Of a stretch of DNA of 64,000 nt, positions 26,370 to 36,892 are shown in pieces. The position numbers were made by a program, and so were the translations under genes. Source of the stretch: Hellea sp965224755 (GTDB taxonomy: Bacteria; Pseudomonadota; Alphaproteobacteria; Caulobacterales; Maricaulaceae); contig OZ245061.1 in NCBI GenBank assembly GCA_965224755.1, forward strand, positions 372,001 through 436,000. Direction: 5' to 3'. Every line of letters starts with the position of its first letter. Position 1 is the first letter of the stretch. Below the pieces are notes generated by a model that worked only from the letters and a program-made list of their open reading frames with translations, had not been told where the DNA came from and did no database searches.

Positions 26370-26825
26370 TTAGGCCTCCTGCGTTTCGGCTAAGCTCCAG
26401 CCGCCTTTTCCTGTGAGCTTGCGCAATACGAGATAGAGCAACAGGCCTATCGGCCCGGCCATGAAGGTGAAAAACAGGCAGGGGATTAAGAGCCAGTGAT
26501 TAAAGCCGCGCCGCCTTGCGTCCCGCGCTTCCCAAGCGCCGATAAATAAATCAAACACCAGATAATTCGCCCAGCCAATAACCAGACCGACATCGGCGGA
26601 GAATAATGTGCGCACGCCTTCAATGGAAGTGAAGCCGCCGCCGTCCGCGCCATGTCCGGCATAGGCCATGATAAAACCGCCGCTATAAACCACGCCGAGG
26701 AGGAGCGGATAGAACATCGAATGGACGAGTTTTTCGGTCACGTTCCATTTCGGGGCGAGAATTAAGAGCGCCCAAGCGGGCATAACTGAATAATTGATAA
26801 GCGAAAAAACAAGATCGTAATTCAT
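26370..26825 (-). CDS. ABA4-like (DUF4281) membrane protein
   Basis: A 151-residue integral membrane protein with four hydrophobic helices. FSLINYSVMPAWALLILAP at the start and HSMFYPLLLGVVY, then WANYLVFDLFIGAWEARDA and HWLLIPCLFFTFMAGPIGLL, are the typical blocks of the ABA4-like family. In plants ABA4 acts in neoxanthin formation; the bacterial role is not established. The ATG at 26825 is chosen because AAAGG lies upstream and the first helix begins directly after it. It heads the operon with the AhpD-like gene. Confidence 0.85.
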   Translation of the reverse strand: MNYDLVFSLINYSVMPAWALLILAPKWNVTEKLVHSMFYPLLLGVVYSGGFIMAYAGHGADGGGFTSIEGVRTLFSADVGLVIGWANYLVFDLFIGAWEARDARRRGFNHWLLIPCLFFTFMAGPIGLLLYLVLRKLTGKGGWSLAETQEA

Positions 26826-27018
26826 GATGTAACCTTTCGACGGGGCCTCGGAGATAGGCTCAAAACGCGCCAACGCCTAGGAAAAACTAGGTTGGAGACC
26901 GGGGTGAAAACCCGCCCGCCTGTCCGGCGCCTGAAAATATTTTAATGTTTTGCTGAATATCAGGCCACATTCCTGCCTTTTTTCGCGCCATGTTTTACCC
27001 ATCACTATGGAGAGTATC

Positions 27019-27390
27019 ATGAGAAAACATCTGATTATGACGGCGGCTTCGCTCAGCCTTATGTCCTTGGCCGCCTGCACGACAACAGGCAATACCGAAA
27101 AAGGGGCTGCCATCGGCGCGGCTTCCGGCGCGGTTATCGGCGCGGTGATCGGCAATAATACCGGATCGGGCGATGCCGGAACAGGGGCTGCCATCGGCGC
27201 GGTAGTCGGCGGGGTCGGCGGCGCGGTTGTTGGCCGCGAAAAAGATAAGCGCCTAGAGCAAGGTCGCGGCGATTATTATCCCGATTTGGACAAATCTACG
27301 CGTTATTATGACGAGGCGACAGGCCGTTATTATTTCCGCGAACGCGGCGGCAGTAACACCTATTATGAAAACGGCGAACGCCGCACATAG
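27019..27390 (+). CDS. Glycine-zipper outer-membrane lipoprotein
   Basis: A 123-residue lipoprotein. The signal peptide ends in the lipobox LAAC (Cys 20). Two Gly/Ala zipper segments follow (GAAIGAASGAVIGAVIG and GAAIGAVVGGVGGAVVG), then a Tyr/Arg-rich C-terminus (STRYYDEATGRYYFRE). The two zipper segments start with the same DNA (GGGGCTGCCATCGGCGCGG) 81 bases apart, so the gene carries an internal 27-codon tandem duplication. Glycine-zipper proteins of this type sit in the outer membrane; the precise role is unknown. The start at 27019 has GGAGAG upstream. Confidence 0.82.
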   Translation: MRKHLIMTAASLSLMSLAACTTTGNTEKGAAIGAASGAVIGAVIGNNTGSGDAGTGAAIGAVVGGVGGAVVGREKDKRLEQGRGDYYPDLDKSTRYYDEATGRYYFRERGGSNTYYENGERRT

Positions 27391-27397
27391 CCATAAG

Positions 27398-27432
27398 ATA
27401 AAGGCGGCTCTTTTGGAGCCGCCTTTTATTTT
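27398..27432. terminator. Bidirectional terminator between convergent genes
   Basis: AAGGCGGCTC (27401-27410) and GAGCCGCCTT (27416-27425) form a perfect 10-bp stem with a TTTTG loop, followed by TTATTTT on the plus strand and a T-run on the minus strand. It serves the lipoprotein gene and acnA. Confidence 0.85.
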
Positions 27433-27435
27433 GCC

Positions 27436-30123
<2,688 letters not shown>

Positions 30124-30197
30124 GATAATCCTCAATCCATAATGTGAGGGGCTTATAGCACTGCAGGCGTTAGGTTCAATGTTAAAGCAAGGTAAGT

Positions 30198-30449
30198 TTA
30201 GAGCGACTGTGCAAATAATCGCCAAGCATAGTCGCAAAGCCGTTTTCCAGCCTGACGCTTGGCTAGATAATCGTTTAGCGCAGTTTGCTCGGCATTGAAT
30301 GGCTCAAATATGCCGATATTTTGTGTCGCGAGCAGCTGATAAAGATAGGCATTGGCCGGCGTTGTTGCCGTCCTCCAATCTTGTGTTTGCTCCACAGAGG
30401 CAATCACCGCGTCCACGCGCGGATAGCTTATCCCGGATGTCAGCCCCAT
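30198..30449 (-). CDS. Small hypothetical protein, possibly frameshifted at its start
   Basis: An 83-residue ORF (MGLTSGISYPRVDAVIASV...) ending 74 bases before acnA. It has balanced amino-acid content with aromatic residues near the C-terminus (CDYAWRLFAQSL). An overlapping frame upstream (30510-30449) reads MNDDKGTPLYPYDEVEGG, which looks more protein-like than the same stretch in the main frame. A single indel may therefore have split a gene of about 100 codons. I do not recognise a family. Confidence 0.4.
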   Translation of the reverse strand: MGLTSGISYPRVDAVIASVEQTQDWRTATTPANAYLYQLLATQNIGIFEPFNAEQTALNDYLAKRQAGKRLCDYAWRLFAQSL

Positions 30450-30540
30450 AATATATCCCACCTTCAACTTCATCATAAGGATAAAGTGGCGTTCCTTTAT
30501 CATCGTTCAATGCCTCTGCACGAAGTTTCGCAGAATGCAG

Positions 30541-30596
30541 TTAATCGAGGGTTAGCCAAACCTTAAGCCGCGTTAACCTGCCAAAGCGGCGTTAAC
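30541..30596. promoter_or_regulatory. Cluster of TTAA half-sites (weak CtrA-like)
   Basis: TTAA-N7-TTAG at 30541-30555 departs from the CtrA consensus by one base. TTAA-N6-TTAAC at 30563-30577 has spacing one short, and a third GTTAAC is at 30591-30596. All lie in the 110 bases before the TerB-like gene. This is suggestive only. Confidence 0.3.
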
Positions 30597-30688
30597 CTTT
30601 TGCCGAAAAATATTCATCTGACGTTCACCCTCGCGGGGTCATGCCTAATGCAATTCCGGGGGCACCGGAAAAATACGAGGGAGTTGAC

Positions 30689-31082
30689 GTGCACATCAGG
30701 CTGTGGACGTCATATATTGACGCTTTTAACGGTGGCGGTTGTCGTCGATAAGCGCGTCTATAAAGAAGAAGTCGATATGTTTGTCGAGCGCGCCTTGACG
30801 CTTAAAGATAGTATCAGTCCTGATATTTTGTTTACTAAAAAAATGGCCTTTGATTGGTTTGTCGTGCACCGCGAAGAGGTTAAAGCCTGGATGGATGAGC
30901 CGGATCCGCATACGGTTATTCTGCGGCATATTCTGGCATTGATTGAGCTCGAAGGCCGGGCCGAGGTGCTGGACGCGATTTACGCCATTGCCAAGGTTGA
31001 CGGCGAATATCACGCCGCTGAAGTAGATGTTATCGGTATGGCGGCAAAACATTGGAGAGTGCCGCGTCCGGATGGCGGCTAG
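30689..31082 (+). pseudogene. TerB-like protein gene, apparent +1 frameshift
   Basis: The downstream frame encodes a TerB/DjlA N-terminal-like helical domain (LTVAVVVDKRVYKEEVDMF ... VLDAIYAIAKVDGEYHAAE), about 118 residues. The only start with a well-placed Shine-Dalgarno site (GAGGGAG at 30677-30683) is the GTG at 30689, in another frame: VHIRLWTSYIDAF and a stop 8 codons later. Removing one T from TTTT at 30724-30727 joins the two as HIRLWTSYIDALTVAVVVDK, a natural helix. Either the gene is broken, the base is a sequencing error, or a shift occurs during expression. A TTG at 30684 would avoid the shift but abuts the Shine-Dalgarno site. Confidence 0.6.
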
Positions 31083-31121
31083 GCCCTGAACCTAAGCCCA
31101 AACCCCTTTCTCGCCCGTTCC

Positions 31122-31290
31122 CTGTCATTCCGCCCTTCGAGACGCCAGTCTATGACTGGCTCCTGAGGGTGAGGTGAGGTGGGGGTAAGTTTTAAGTTTC
31201 CTCCTCATCCTGAGGAGCCGCCAAAGGCGGCGTCTCGAAGGACAACCTCTCAGTCTTCCGGGTTCTGCTGCGCAGCCCCGAAATGACAGA
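31122..31290. repeat. Composite intergenic palindromic element
   Basis: The outer ends CTGTCATT (about 31122) and AATGACAG (31282-31289) are inverted. The right part (31255-31290) matches 13191-13226 with two mismatches. Inside sits a different palindrome: CCTTCGAGACGCC (31134-31146) against GGCGTCTCGAAGG (31229-31241), with a GGCTCCT...AGGAGCC stem within. The inner type is widespread in alphaproteobacterial genomes. The arrangement looks like one element nested in another. Confidence 0.75.
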
Positions 31291-31307
31291 TCAATAAGTG
31301 CGGGCCT

Positions 31308-31898
31308 CTAAGCTCCGCGCATTTTTCCGTGTTTTTGGATGAAGGGCAGTTGCAAGAGGGTGAAGACAAAGGTCAATGGTAGAAAGCCGAAGACTTTGAA
31401 ATTGACCCAAAATTCTTCGCTTTGTGTCCGCCAAATGACCTCATTTAAAGCCGCCATCGCGAAAAAGAATAGCCCCCAGCGCACAGCCAGCGTATTCCAT
31501 TTGGCATCGGGCAGGGAAACCGCCTCGCCCATCATCATTTTAATGACGTTTTTCTTGAAGAAAATTCCGCCTAAAACGCCCGCGCCAAAGAGCGCATTGA
31601 TGATGGTCGGCTTCATATAGAAAATCATTTTATTGCCTGACCAGATCGCAAGGCCCGCCGTGAGCACAATAATCACCGTCGAGAATAAAAGCATTTTGGA
31701 GATGTAGCGGTGTTTCACCCAGCCGATGAGCAGCGCTATAACGGCGACGACAGCAAACAACCCTGCCGCCCAAAGCATAGCGTCGTCAGGTGCTTTGCGC
31801 TTGAAATATTGGAAGGAGGCAAAAAAGACAAGCAAAGGCCCAAAATCGAGCCAGAAACTTCCGGGCTTTTTAGACGGGCTTTGGGGTGTGTCGCTCAT
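31308..31898 (-). CDS. yciB: Inner membrane septation-type protein YciB/IspZ
   Basis: A 196-residue membrane protein of the YciB (IspZ) family, with five to six hydrophobic helices. The start LDFGPLLVFFASFQYF and the conserved blocks KPTIINALFGAGVLGGIFF, WNTLAVRWGLFFFAMAALNE and FGFLPLTFVFTLLQLPFIQK are typical. Family members affect envelope integrity and division. Its ATG directly follows the stop of the EamA transporter gene with no gap, so the two are translated from one mRNA. Confidence 0.92.
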   Translation of the reverse strand: MSDTPQSPSKKPGSFWLDFGPLLVFFASFQYFKRKAPDDAMLWAAGLFAVVAVIALLIGWVKHRYISKMLLFSTVIIVLTAGLAIWSGNKMIFYMKPTIINALFGAGVLGGIFFKKNVIKMMMGEAVSLPDAKWNTLAVRWGLFFFAMAALNEVIWRTQSEEFWVNFKVFGFLPLTFVFTLLQLPFIQKHGKMRGA

Positions 31899-32675
31899 TT
31901 AAGCGGTGTGCATCAGGATCAGCCCTATGGCAAGGATTATGGCCAGCACAATCCGCCGCGCGCCGAAACCTTCTTTCAGCCAGAGAGCCGCAAGGACAGC
32001 GCCGAAAATAACGCTGGTTTCGCGCAGAGCCGCAAGCCCCGCAATCGGAGCGAGAGAGAAGGCGTATAAAGCCGTTGTGTAAGTGACTAAGCCTAGAAGC
32101 CCTGCCACAATCCCGCCCTTCAAATCCTTGGTAATACGGGTTTTCAGGTTTGAGCGTTTTAGGAAACTGACCATCACAGATATGCCAAAACCCTCGATCA
32201 CAAAAAACCAAGCGATAAAGCCGAATTTATGCGGGGCCAGCCTTATGCCGTAAGCGTCAATCACCGTATAAATGGCGGTTAGCGCCCCGCAAAACAGGGC
32301 GAAGGCGAGGGCGGTGGCCGCCCCTTTTATTTTCACTGTCTGCGGCCATCCAAATCCGATTAAGGCGGCCACGACAATGGCCAAGCCGAATATCTCGATA
32401 GGGGCAAGGCTTTCCTTCAAAACCAGAAAGGCAAAGAAAGCGGCGAGCGCCGGAGCTGTCCCGCGCATGATGGGATAAACAACCGACATATCGCCGCGCA
32501 TAAAGGCGGCCGCTTGGGCGAATTGATAGAGGAAATGAACCGAGACGCCGAGGAGCATTATCTGCCAAACCTGCCAAGGCGGCACAGGCAACATCAAAGC
32601 GATGGGCAGGGCAACAACGAATGATGTCGCGCCGAGAATGCCGCGCAGAACCAGCTTGTCATCCGAGCGCTTCAT
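31899..32675 (-). CDS. EamA/DMT family transporter
   Basis: A 258-residue membrane protein with nine or ten helices in two halves, the pattern of drug/metabolite transporters (EamA). Characteristic segments are YPIMRGTAPALAAFFAFLVL and LRETSVIFGAVLAALWL, the matching helices of the two repeats. The N-terminus seems to begin inside the first helix, giving a protein shorter than the usual 280-300 residues; an upstream start is possible. Substrate unknown. It is the first gene of a unit with yciB. Confidence 0.85.
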   Translation of the reverse strand: MKRSDDKLVLRGILGATSFVVALPIALMLPVPPWQVWQIMLLGVSVHFLYQFAQAAAFMRGDMSVVYPIMRGTAPALAAFFAFLVLKESLAPIEIFGLAIVVAALIGFGWPQTVKIKGAATALAFALFCGALTAIYTVIDAYGIRLAPHKFGFIAWFFVIEGFGISVMVSFLKRSNLKTRITKDLKGGIVAGLLGLVTYTTALYAFSLAPIAGLAALRETSVIFGAVLAALWLKEGFGARRIVLAIILAIGLILMHTA

Positions 32676-32937
32676 TACCGCCCCGACCAGAGCATGGCTT
32701 ATCGCTGAATAAGAATAAGAATAATAGCAAGGGAGGCGGCGCTCATAGGCCTGCTCTAGGGCATTGGCGTTGCGGGGTCAAAACGATGACAGCCCGCCTT
32801 GCGCGTAAGCCTGCATCTTTATTCACCTGAGACGGATATTTTAGCCTTATTACCGCCCTAAATCACGTTTAACTGCAATTTGGAGATGCGGCGGCATGAA
32901 ACCTGCTTTATAAAACGGACGAAACTTGGAGGGTCTT

Positions 32938-33393
32938 ATGTGGACACGTAATGTATCAATTTTAGCCGCAAGTGCGGTCTTGCTAGCGACAGCGCCTGTT
33001 GCCAGTGCGCAATTTGGCGATCTTTCGCCGGTTCTTCTGGTCGAGAGCGGCCCGTCGGACAATCCCGAATATCGCCGTATGATATTTGTAAAATTCCTCT
33101 CCGGCGACCGCGTCACGGTGAATTACAAAGCTTATAACCGCACTGAATTTATTCAGGTGCCCAACACGACGCCGCGCGAGGTTATCTCCGCTTGCGCTAA
33201 CGGCGCGCCCACACCGCTTTCGCAAATCAAAGCTTTTAAGCGCGATGAAGCCCGTGCTAAGCGCTCCGGCAAAGCGCCGCAAGTTGTGCGGTTTTGCATC
33301 AAGAATGTGCAGAACTGGGAAGGCGGCAACCGCAATAAATATCTCGACCCGATTTTTGAAGGCATGCCGCACGCTGCGTCGCTAAAATATTAG
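32938..33393 (+). CDS. Small secreted protein, unknown function
   Basis: A 151-residue protein preceded by TTGGAGGG. A signal peptide (residues 1-25, ending PVASAQ) is followed by a mixed alpha/beta region with two cysteines (SACANG, FCIKN) that could form a disulphide. I do not recognise a family. The 262 bases before it, back to the EamA gene, contain no clear gene or repeat. Confidence 0.7.
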   Translation: MWTRNVSILAASAVLLATAPVASAQFGDLSPVLLVESGPSDNPEYRRMIFVKFLSGDRVTVNYKAYNRTEFIQVPNTTPREVISACANGAPTPLSQIKAFKRDEARAKRSGKAPQVVRFCIKNVQNWEGGNRNKYLDPIFEGMPHAASLKY

Positions 33394-33430
33394 GGCTTCG
33401 GCTAAACACCGCATTCTCCTGTAGTCTTTG

Positions 33431-33497
33431 TCCCTCCCCTCCCTGCCTGCGCGGGCATGAACGGGAAGGCGGGGGACAGGGATATGAGAAGGGGAGG
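33431..33497. repeat. Short G+C-rich imperfect inverted repeat
   Basis: CCTCCCC (33433-33439) and GGGGAGG (33491-33497) flank an inner CTGCCTGCGCGGGCA hairpin. It resembles the small dispersed palindromes seen elsewhere in the window but has weaker arms. Confidence 0.4.
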
Positions 33498-33542
33498 CGC
33501 GAAAACCTCTCCACTTTTTAATCTCTTGCCTCAATTTTTCTA

Positions 33543-33575
33543 TTGACCACACTTGTAGTCTTACGTATGACTACA
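33543..33575 (+). promoter_or_regulatory. Promoter overlapped by a palindromic BlaI-type operator
   Basis: A -35 TTGACC (33543-33548) and -10 TATGAC (33566-33571) are spaced by 17 bases. Overlying them is a dyad: TGTAGTC (33554-33560), an 8-base spacer TTACGTAT and GACTACA (33569-33575), palindromic at 20 of 22 positions. The TACA/TGTA half-sites suit BlaI/MecI-family repressors. Binding would block the -10, so autorepression of the BlaI-M56 operon is the likely role. Confidence 0.75.
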
Positions 33576-33598
33576 GACGTAATCAATATGAGGCCGTG

Positions 33599-33967
33599 AT
33601 GAAAACCCGCATTTCACAATCCGAACTGGATGTCATGTCTGTGCTCTGGGCGCAAAGCCCTTTGGCGGCCAGCGATGTAGCCAAGGCGTTAGAGGCGCGT
33701 AAGGATTGGAATATCAGAACCGTCAAGACCTTACTCTCGCGCCTTGTTGAGAAGAAGGCGCTATCGACGCAGGCCGATGGCCGCCGTTATCTTTACGCCC
33801 CGCTCATCACCAAAGACTCATATGCCGCTAGTGCCACGAAGCGATTATCAGATCGCCTCTTTGGCGGCCGCGCCGCGCCGCTCGTGGCGCATCTCGCGAA
33901 AGGAGACGGGCTAACGGCTTCGGATATTGCCGAGCTTGAGGCGCTATTGAGGGAGCTGAAGAAATGA
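33599..33967 (+). CDS. BlaI/MecI/CopY family repressor
   Basis: A 122-residue winged-helix repressor. The family start is ISQSELDVMSVLWAQSPLAA, and the recognition helix region is WNIRTVKTLLSRLVEKKAL followed by the wing ADGRRYLYAPLI. The C-terminal dimerisation helices (TASDIAELEALLRELKK) hold the usual cleavage-controlled region. It is expected to bind the dyad at 33554-33575 and to be inactivated when its M56 partner senses a signal. A GTG one codon earlier (33596) is an alternative start. The stop overlaps the next start (ATGA). Confidence 0.92.
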   Translation: MKTRISQSELDVMSVLWAQSPLAASDVAKALEARKDWNIRTVKTLLSRLVEKKALSTQADGRRYLYAPLITKDSYAASATKRLSDRLFGGRAAPLVAHLAKGDGLTASDIAELEALLRELKK

Positions 33968-35652
33968 GTAGTGATGTCATTCTCGCATGGGCGGTGCAAA
34001 CCGGATTGGCCGTAACCGTGCTGATCGGATTGGTTCTGCTTATCCGCCGTCCCTTTGCTAAGGTTTTCGGAGCCGGAGCGGCCTATGCGCTGTGGGTTTT
34101 GCCGCTTATCCGGCTGGTCATGCCCGAGATTACTGTGCCGCGCTTATTTCCCCAAAAAGCGGCAGCGGAATTGCCTGTTGAATTTTTTCTGGCCCCTGAA
34201 GCGCTCGACATGGGCGCGGCGGGCCTACCGCTGATGAGCCAGATATGGCCGCTTCTGATGGCGGCCTGGCTTATCGGCGCTGTGATTTTCTTTGCCGTTA
34301 CCTGGTTGCGCCAAGCCGCGCATCTGGATGATCTTCGCTATAATTCTGAGCAGGCTCCAGCTTCCCTGAGGCAAAAAATTATATCCGCAGCTCGCCTGAC
34401 GGGGCTTAAACATGCGCCGGATGTGCGCATTGCAGATGATGGCAGCGGCCCGCTTGTCAGCGGTTTTCTTAAGCCCATTGTGATTTTGCCAAATGGTTTT
34501 GAACGGGATTTCTCTGGGCAACAGCAAATATATGCCCTTGTCCACGAATTCACCCATTTAAAACGCGGCGACCTTTGGGCGGCCTTGCTCGGCCTCGCCT
34601 TTCGGGCGCTGAACTGGCCTAACCCGCTGGTGCATTACGCGGCGCGTCATTTCAGGTCGGACCAAGAAGCGGCGTGCGACGCTTCTGTGCTCAAAGCCAT
34701 AGGCGGAGGCCGGGGCACAATTTCTGGCTACGCCGAAACATTAGTTCACGCTGCAAAAACTGCAGCGGGCAAAGGGGCCGCGCCCCATCATAGCGCCTTG
34801 GCGCTCACCATTCACCATCCCTTAAAGGAGAGACTTATGATCTTGGGAACACAGAGAAAAACATCCGGCTGGATGTCGCGCACCGCTGCGGCGGCGCTTA
34901 TTATGGGGGTAGCCGCTATGACGGCCCCGCTGACGGTCGCGAGCGATCATCCTGAAGAGGAGCTGGCGGGCAAACACGACATAAGGAAGTCAAAATCGGT
35001 GATTAAATTTGAATCCGATGATGATGGTAAGGTCGTGTCCAAACATTACGAGATTTCGATTGACGGCGACAAGGTTGAAGCCTTCGAGATTGATAATGCT
35101 GGCCGTAAAACTGCGATTGATGCGAACGAAATAGAAGGCTTTGATCTTGAAGCCATGAAAGGCGGCCAGGCTTGGTCATTTGGTTTGGGCGGCGAGCACA
35201 AGCTTAAAATGATGAGCCGGGGCGGGTTTGCAAAATGGCGCGACGGCGATTTCAAGGACTGGAAAGAAGGCGACTTTAAAGACTGGAAAGAGGGCGATTT
35301 CAAGAAATGGGCAGAAGAGAATAAGGGCCACAGGGTTTTGTTTTTAAATAAAGACGGCGAAAACCGCTTTGAATTTCCAAATGTGCCAAACCCGCCATTC
35401 CCGCCGGGCTTGGGGAGCAAGGGACAACTTCAGTTCTTCATGAGCGATGGCGGCGGCGAGGTTGATATAGAGAGGTTAGTCGTCAAATCGCGGTTGCAAT
35501 CAGCTGACAGCCTGCTCGAAGCCGCCGAAGCTTTGATAAAACAGGCCCAAGAGAAAGGCACCTCCTCGCACAAGGTTAGCAAAGCCAAGCGCGAGCTCGA
35601 AAAAGCCCGCCGCGCCTTGAAGGACGCCGAACGAGCGCTCAAAGACGAGTAA
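33964..35652 (+). CDS. BlaR1-like M56 family metallopeptidase with GDFKDWKE repeats
   Basis: A 562-residue membrane protease. Helices near 8-28, 37-55 and 92-115 surround the zinc site HEFTH at residues 194-198, with the third ligand likely Glu 235 in DQEAACD. A further helix at about 305-325 (MSRTAAAALIMGVAAMTAP) leads to the periplasmic part. No penicillin-binding domain is present. Instead there is an acidic region with four tandem units like GDFKDWKE (about 425-450) and a charged coiled coil at the C-terminus. It probably senses an envelope signal and cleaves its BlaI-type partner; the ligand is unknown. Confidence 0.85.
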   Translation: MSSDVILAWAVQTGLAVTVLIGLVLLIRRPFAKVFGAGAAYALWVLPLIRLVMPEITVPRLFPQKAAAELPVEFFLAPEALDMGAAGLPLMSQIWPLLMAAWLIGAVIFFAVTWLRQAAHLDDLRYNSEQAPASLRQKIISAARLTGLKHAPDVRIADDGSGPLVSGFLKPIVILPNGFERDFSGQQQIYALVHEFTHLKRGDLWAALLGLAFRALNWPNPLVHYAARHFRSDQEAACDASVLKAIGGGRGTISGYAETLVHAAKTAAGKGAAPHHSALALTIHHPLKERLMILGTQRKTSGWMSRTAAAALIMGVAAMTAPLTVASDHPEEELAGKHDIRKSKSVIKFESDDDGKVVSKHYEISIDGDKVEAFEIDNAGRKTAIDANEIEGFDLEAMKGGQAWSFGLGGEHKLKMMSRGGFAKWRDGDFKDWKEGDFKDWKEGDFKKWAEENKGHRVLFLNKDGENRFEFPNVPNPPFPPGLGSKGQLQFFMSDGGGEVDIERLVVKSRLQSADSLLEAAEALIKQAQEKGTSSHKVSKAKRELEKARRALKDAERALKDE

Positions 35653-35744
35653 TAAAATTTCACCACGCCGCAATTCTTGAAGCCCCTTCGAACGTGTCTT
35701 GAGTATTAAGGCGTGGTGAGACTTACAGTTAACGGAGAAAAGGT

Positions 35745-36791
35745 ATGTCCCCTCACAAAGCTATAATTTTATCACTTATTCTAACGGGCTGTGCCACGGC
35801 AGAAATAGCGGCCAAGGTGGATTGCGGTGATCTGGCGCCCTGCATATCAAACGCGCAAATAGCGGTTATTGCAAAGCCGGATATCGCAGATCCCATTCTG
35901 TCATCCGCGCAAGAGGGGGCGGCGGCCTTCACCCGTTATTTCGGCGCGAAGGTTTCGTCCGTTGCCATCGTACCCGGCGGCGTGATTACCAAAGATATGA
36001 GCGCAAAGCTGAAACGAAACGGATTTGACCGGTCTCTGCCTTGGATATCAGCGGCGGATAAGCAGGTTCTTGCTGCGCAGAGTGTTCGCCGTCAAGTTCA
36101 GGAACAAACAAAGGGCCTGCCGCCCGAGCAGCAGGCGGCCATTATGAAGATGGCTTTGGCCAAAGTGAGCGGCGGCGATAACCCAGCCTCGCCCAATATG
36201 AGCGCGACTGAAGAGGGCGCGCTAACCCATGAGTTAGGCCATCTTTGGTTTATAGCGGCGTTTCAACCTCGCGCAGACCAGCCTCGCACAGATAAGGGCT
36301 CCAAGGGGCACGGCTATGGCGGTTGGGCCCCCGATTGGCTAGACGAGACGGCGGCTGTGCTTTTAGAAAACGCGGCTTTGACGGAGACACGCCGCGCCGC
36401 TTTTGCCAAAATTGCAAAAGCTGACCTCTATCCTTTGCCAAAATTTCTAACTATGGAACATCCTGCATTGAAATCTGCGCAAAGCCTCAAAGAAAAAATG
36501 GGCGGGAAGCTCGGCCAAGGCGAAAGCCGGGCCATTGTTTTGTCGGGCAAAGAGGCCGAGGCCTTTCTCGAAGCGTCCAAAGCGGGCGACCCGGGTGTTT
36601 TCTACACTCAAGTAAGAGGCTTTGCCGATTTTATTATATCCGAAACGGGGGATGAGCGCATTTTTGCAAAGCTGGCACGGGAGCTTGCCTCGGGCGGTAG
36701 CCTCGAAACATGGCTGGCGGCGTCGGGGGGGCTGCCGTCAACGCTAACGGCGCTAGAGGCGAATTGGGACGAACGGCTTAAGGCGCGTTAA
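35745..36791 (+). CDS. HELGH metalloprotease-like lipoprotein
   Basis: A 348-residue protein with a lipobox (ILTGC, Cys 16) after a short signal peptide. A zinc-protease motif HELGH is at residues 162-166, and WLDETAA at 198-204 supplies the likely third ligand Glu 201. This resembles the HExxH...W-x-x-E arrangement of peptidase MA-like gluzincins. I do not recognise a named family. It follows the BlaI-M56 pair by 92 bases on the same strand with its own GGAG site and precedes a DegP protease gene, hinting at an envelope proteolysis group. Confidence 0.65.
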   Translation: MSPHKAIILSLILTGCATAEIAAKVDCGDLAPCISNAQIAVIAKPDIADPILSSAQEGAAAFTRYFGAKVSSVAIVPGGVITKDMSAKLKRNGFDRSLPWISAADKQVLAAQSVRRQVQEQTKGLPPEQQAAIMKMALAKVSGGDNPASPNMSATEEGALTHELGHLWFIAAFQPRADQPRTDKGSKGHGYGGWAPDWLDETAAVLLENAALTETRRAAFAKIAKADLYPLPKFLTMEHPALKSAQSLKEKMGGKLGQGESRAIVLSGKEAEAFLEASKAGDPGVFYTQVRGFADFIISETGDERIFAKLARELASGGSLETWLAASGGLPSTLTALEANWDERLKAR

Positions 36792-36892
36792 GCCCCATGT
36801 GAAATACGGAGTGTGAAGCCAAATATGAAATTTAGGCCATTTTCTGCCCATGCGCCTTGGTAATTGCCGTAAAGCCCCCTAAATATAAGTCT

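Noticed and set aside
30600..30688. Upstream extension of the TerB-like frame
   Set aside because: It has no good start or ribosome site and reads as non-protein-like, Cys/Arg-rich sequence.
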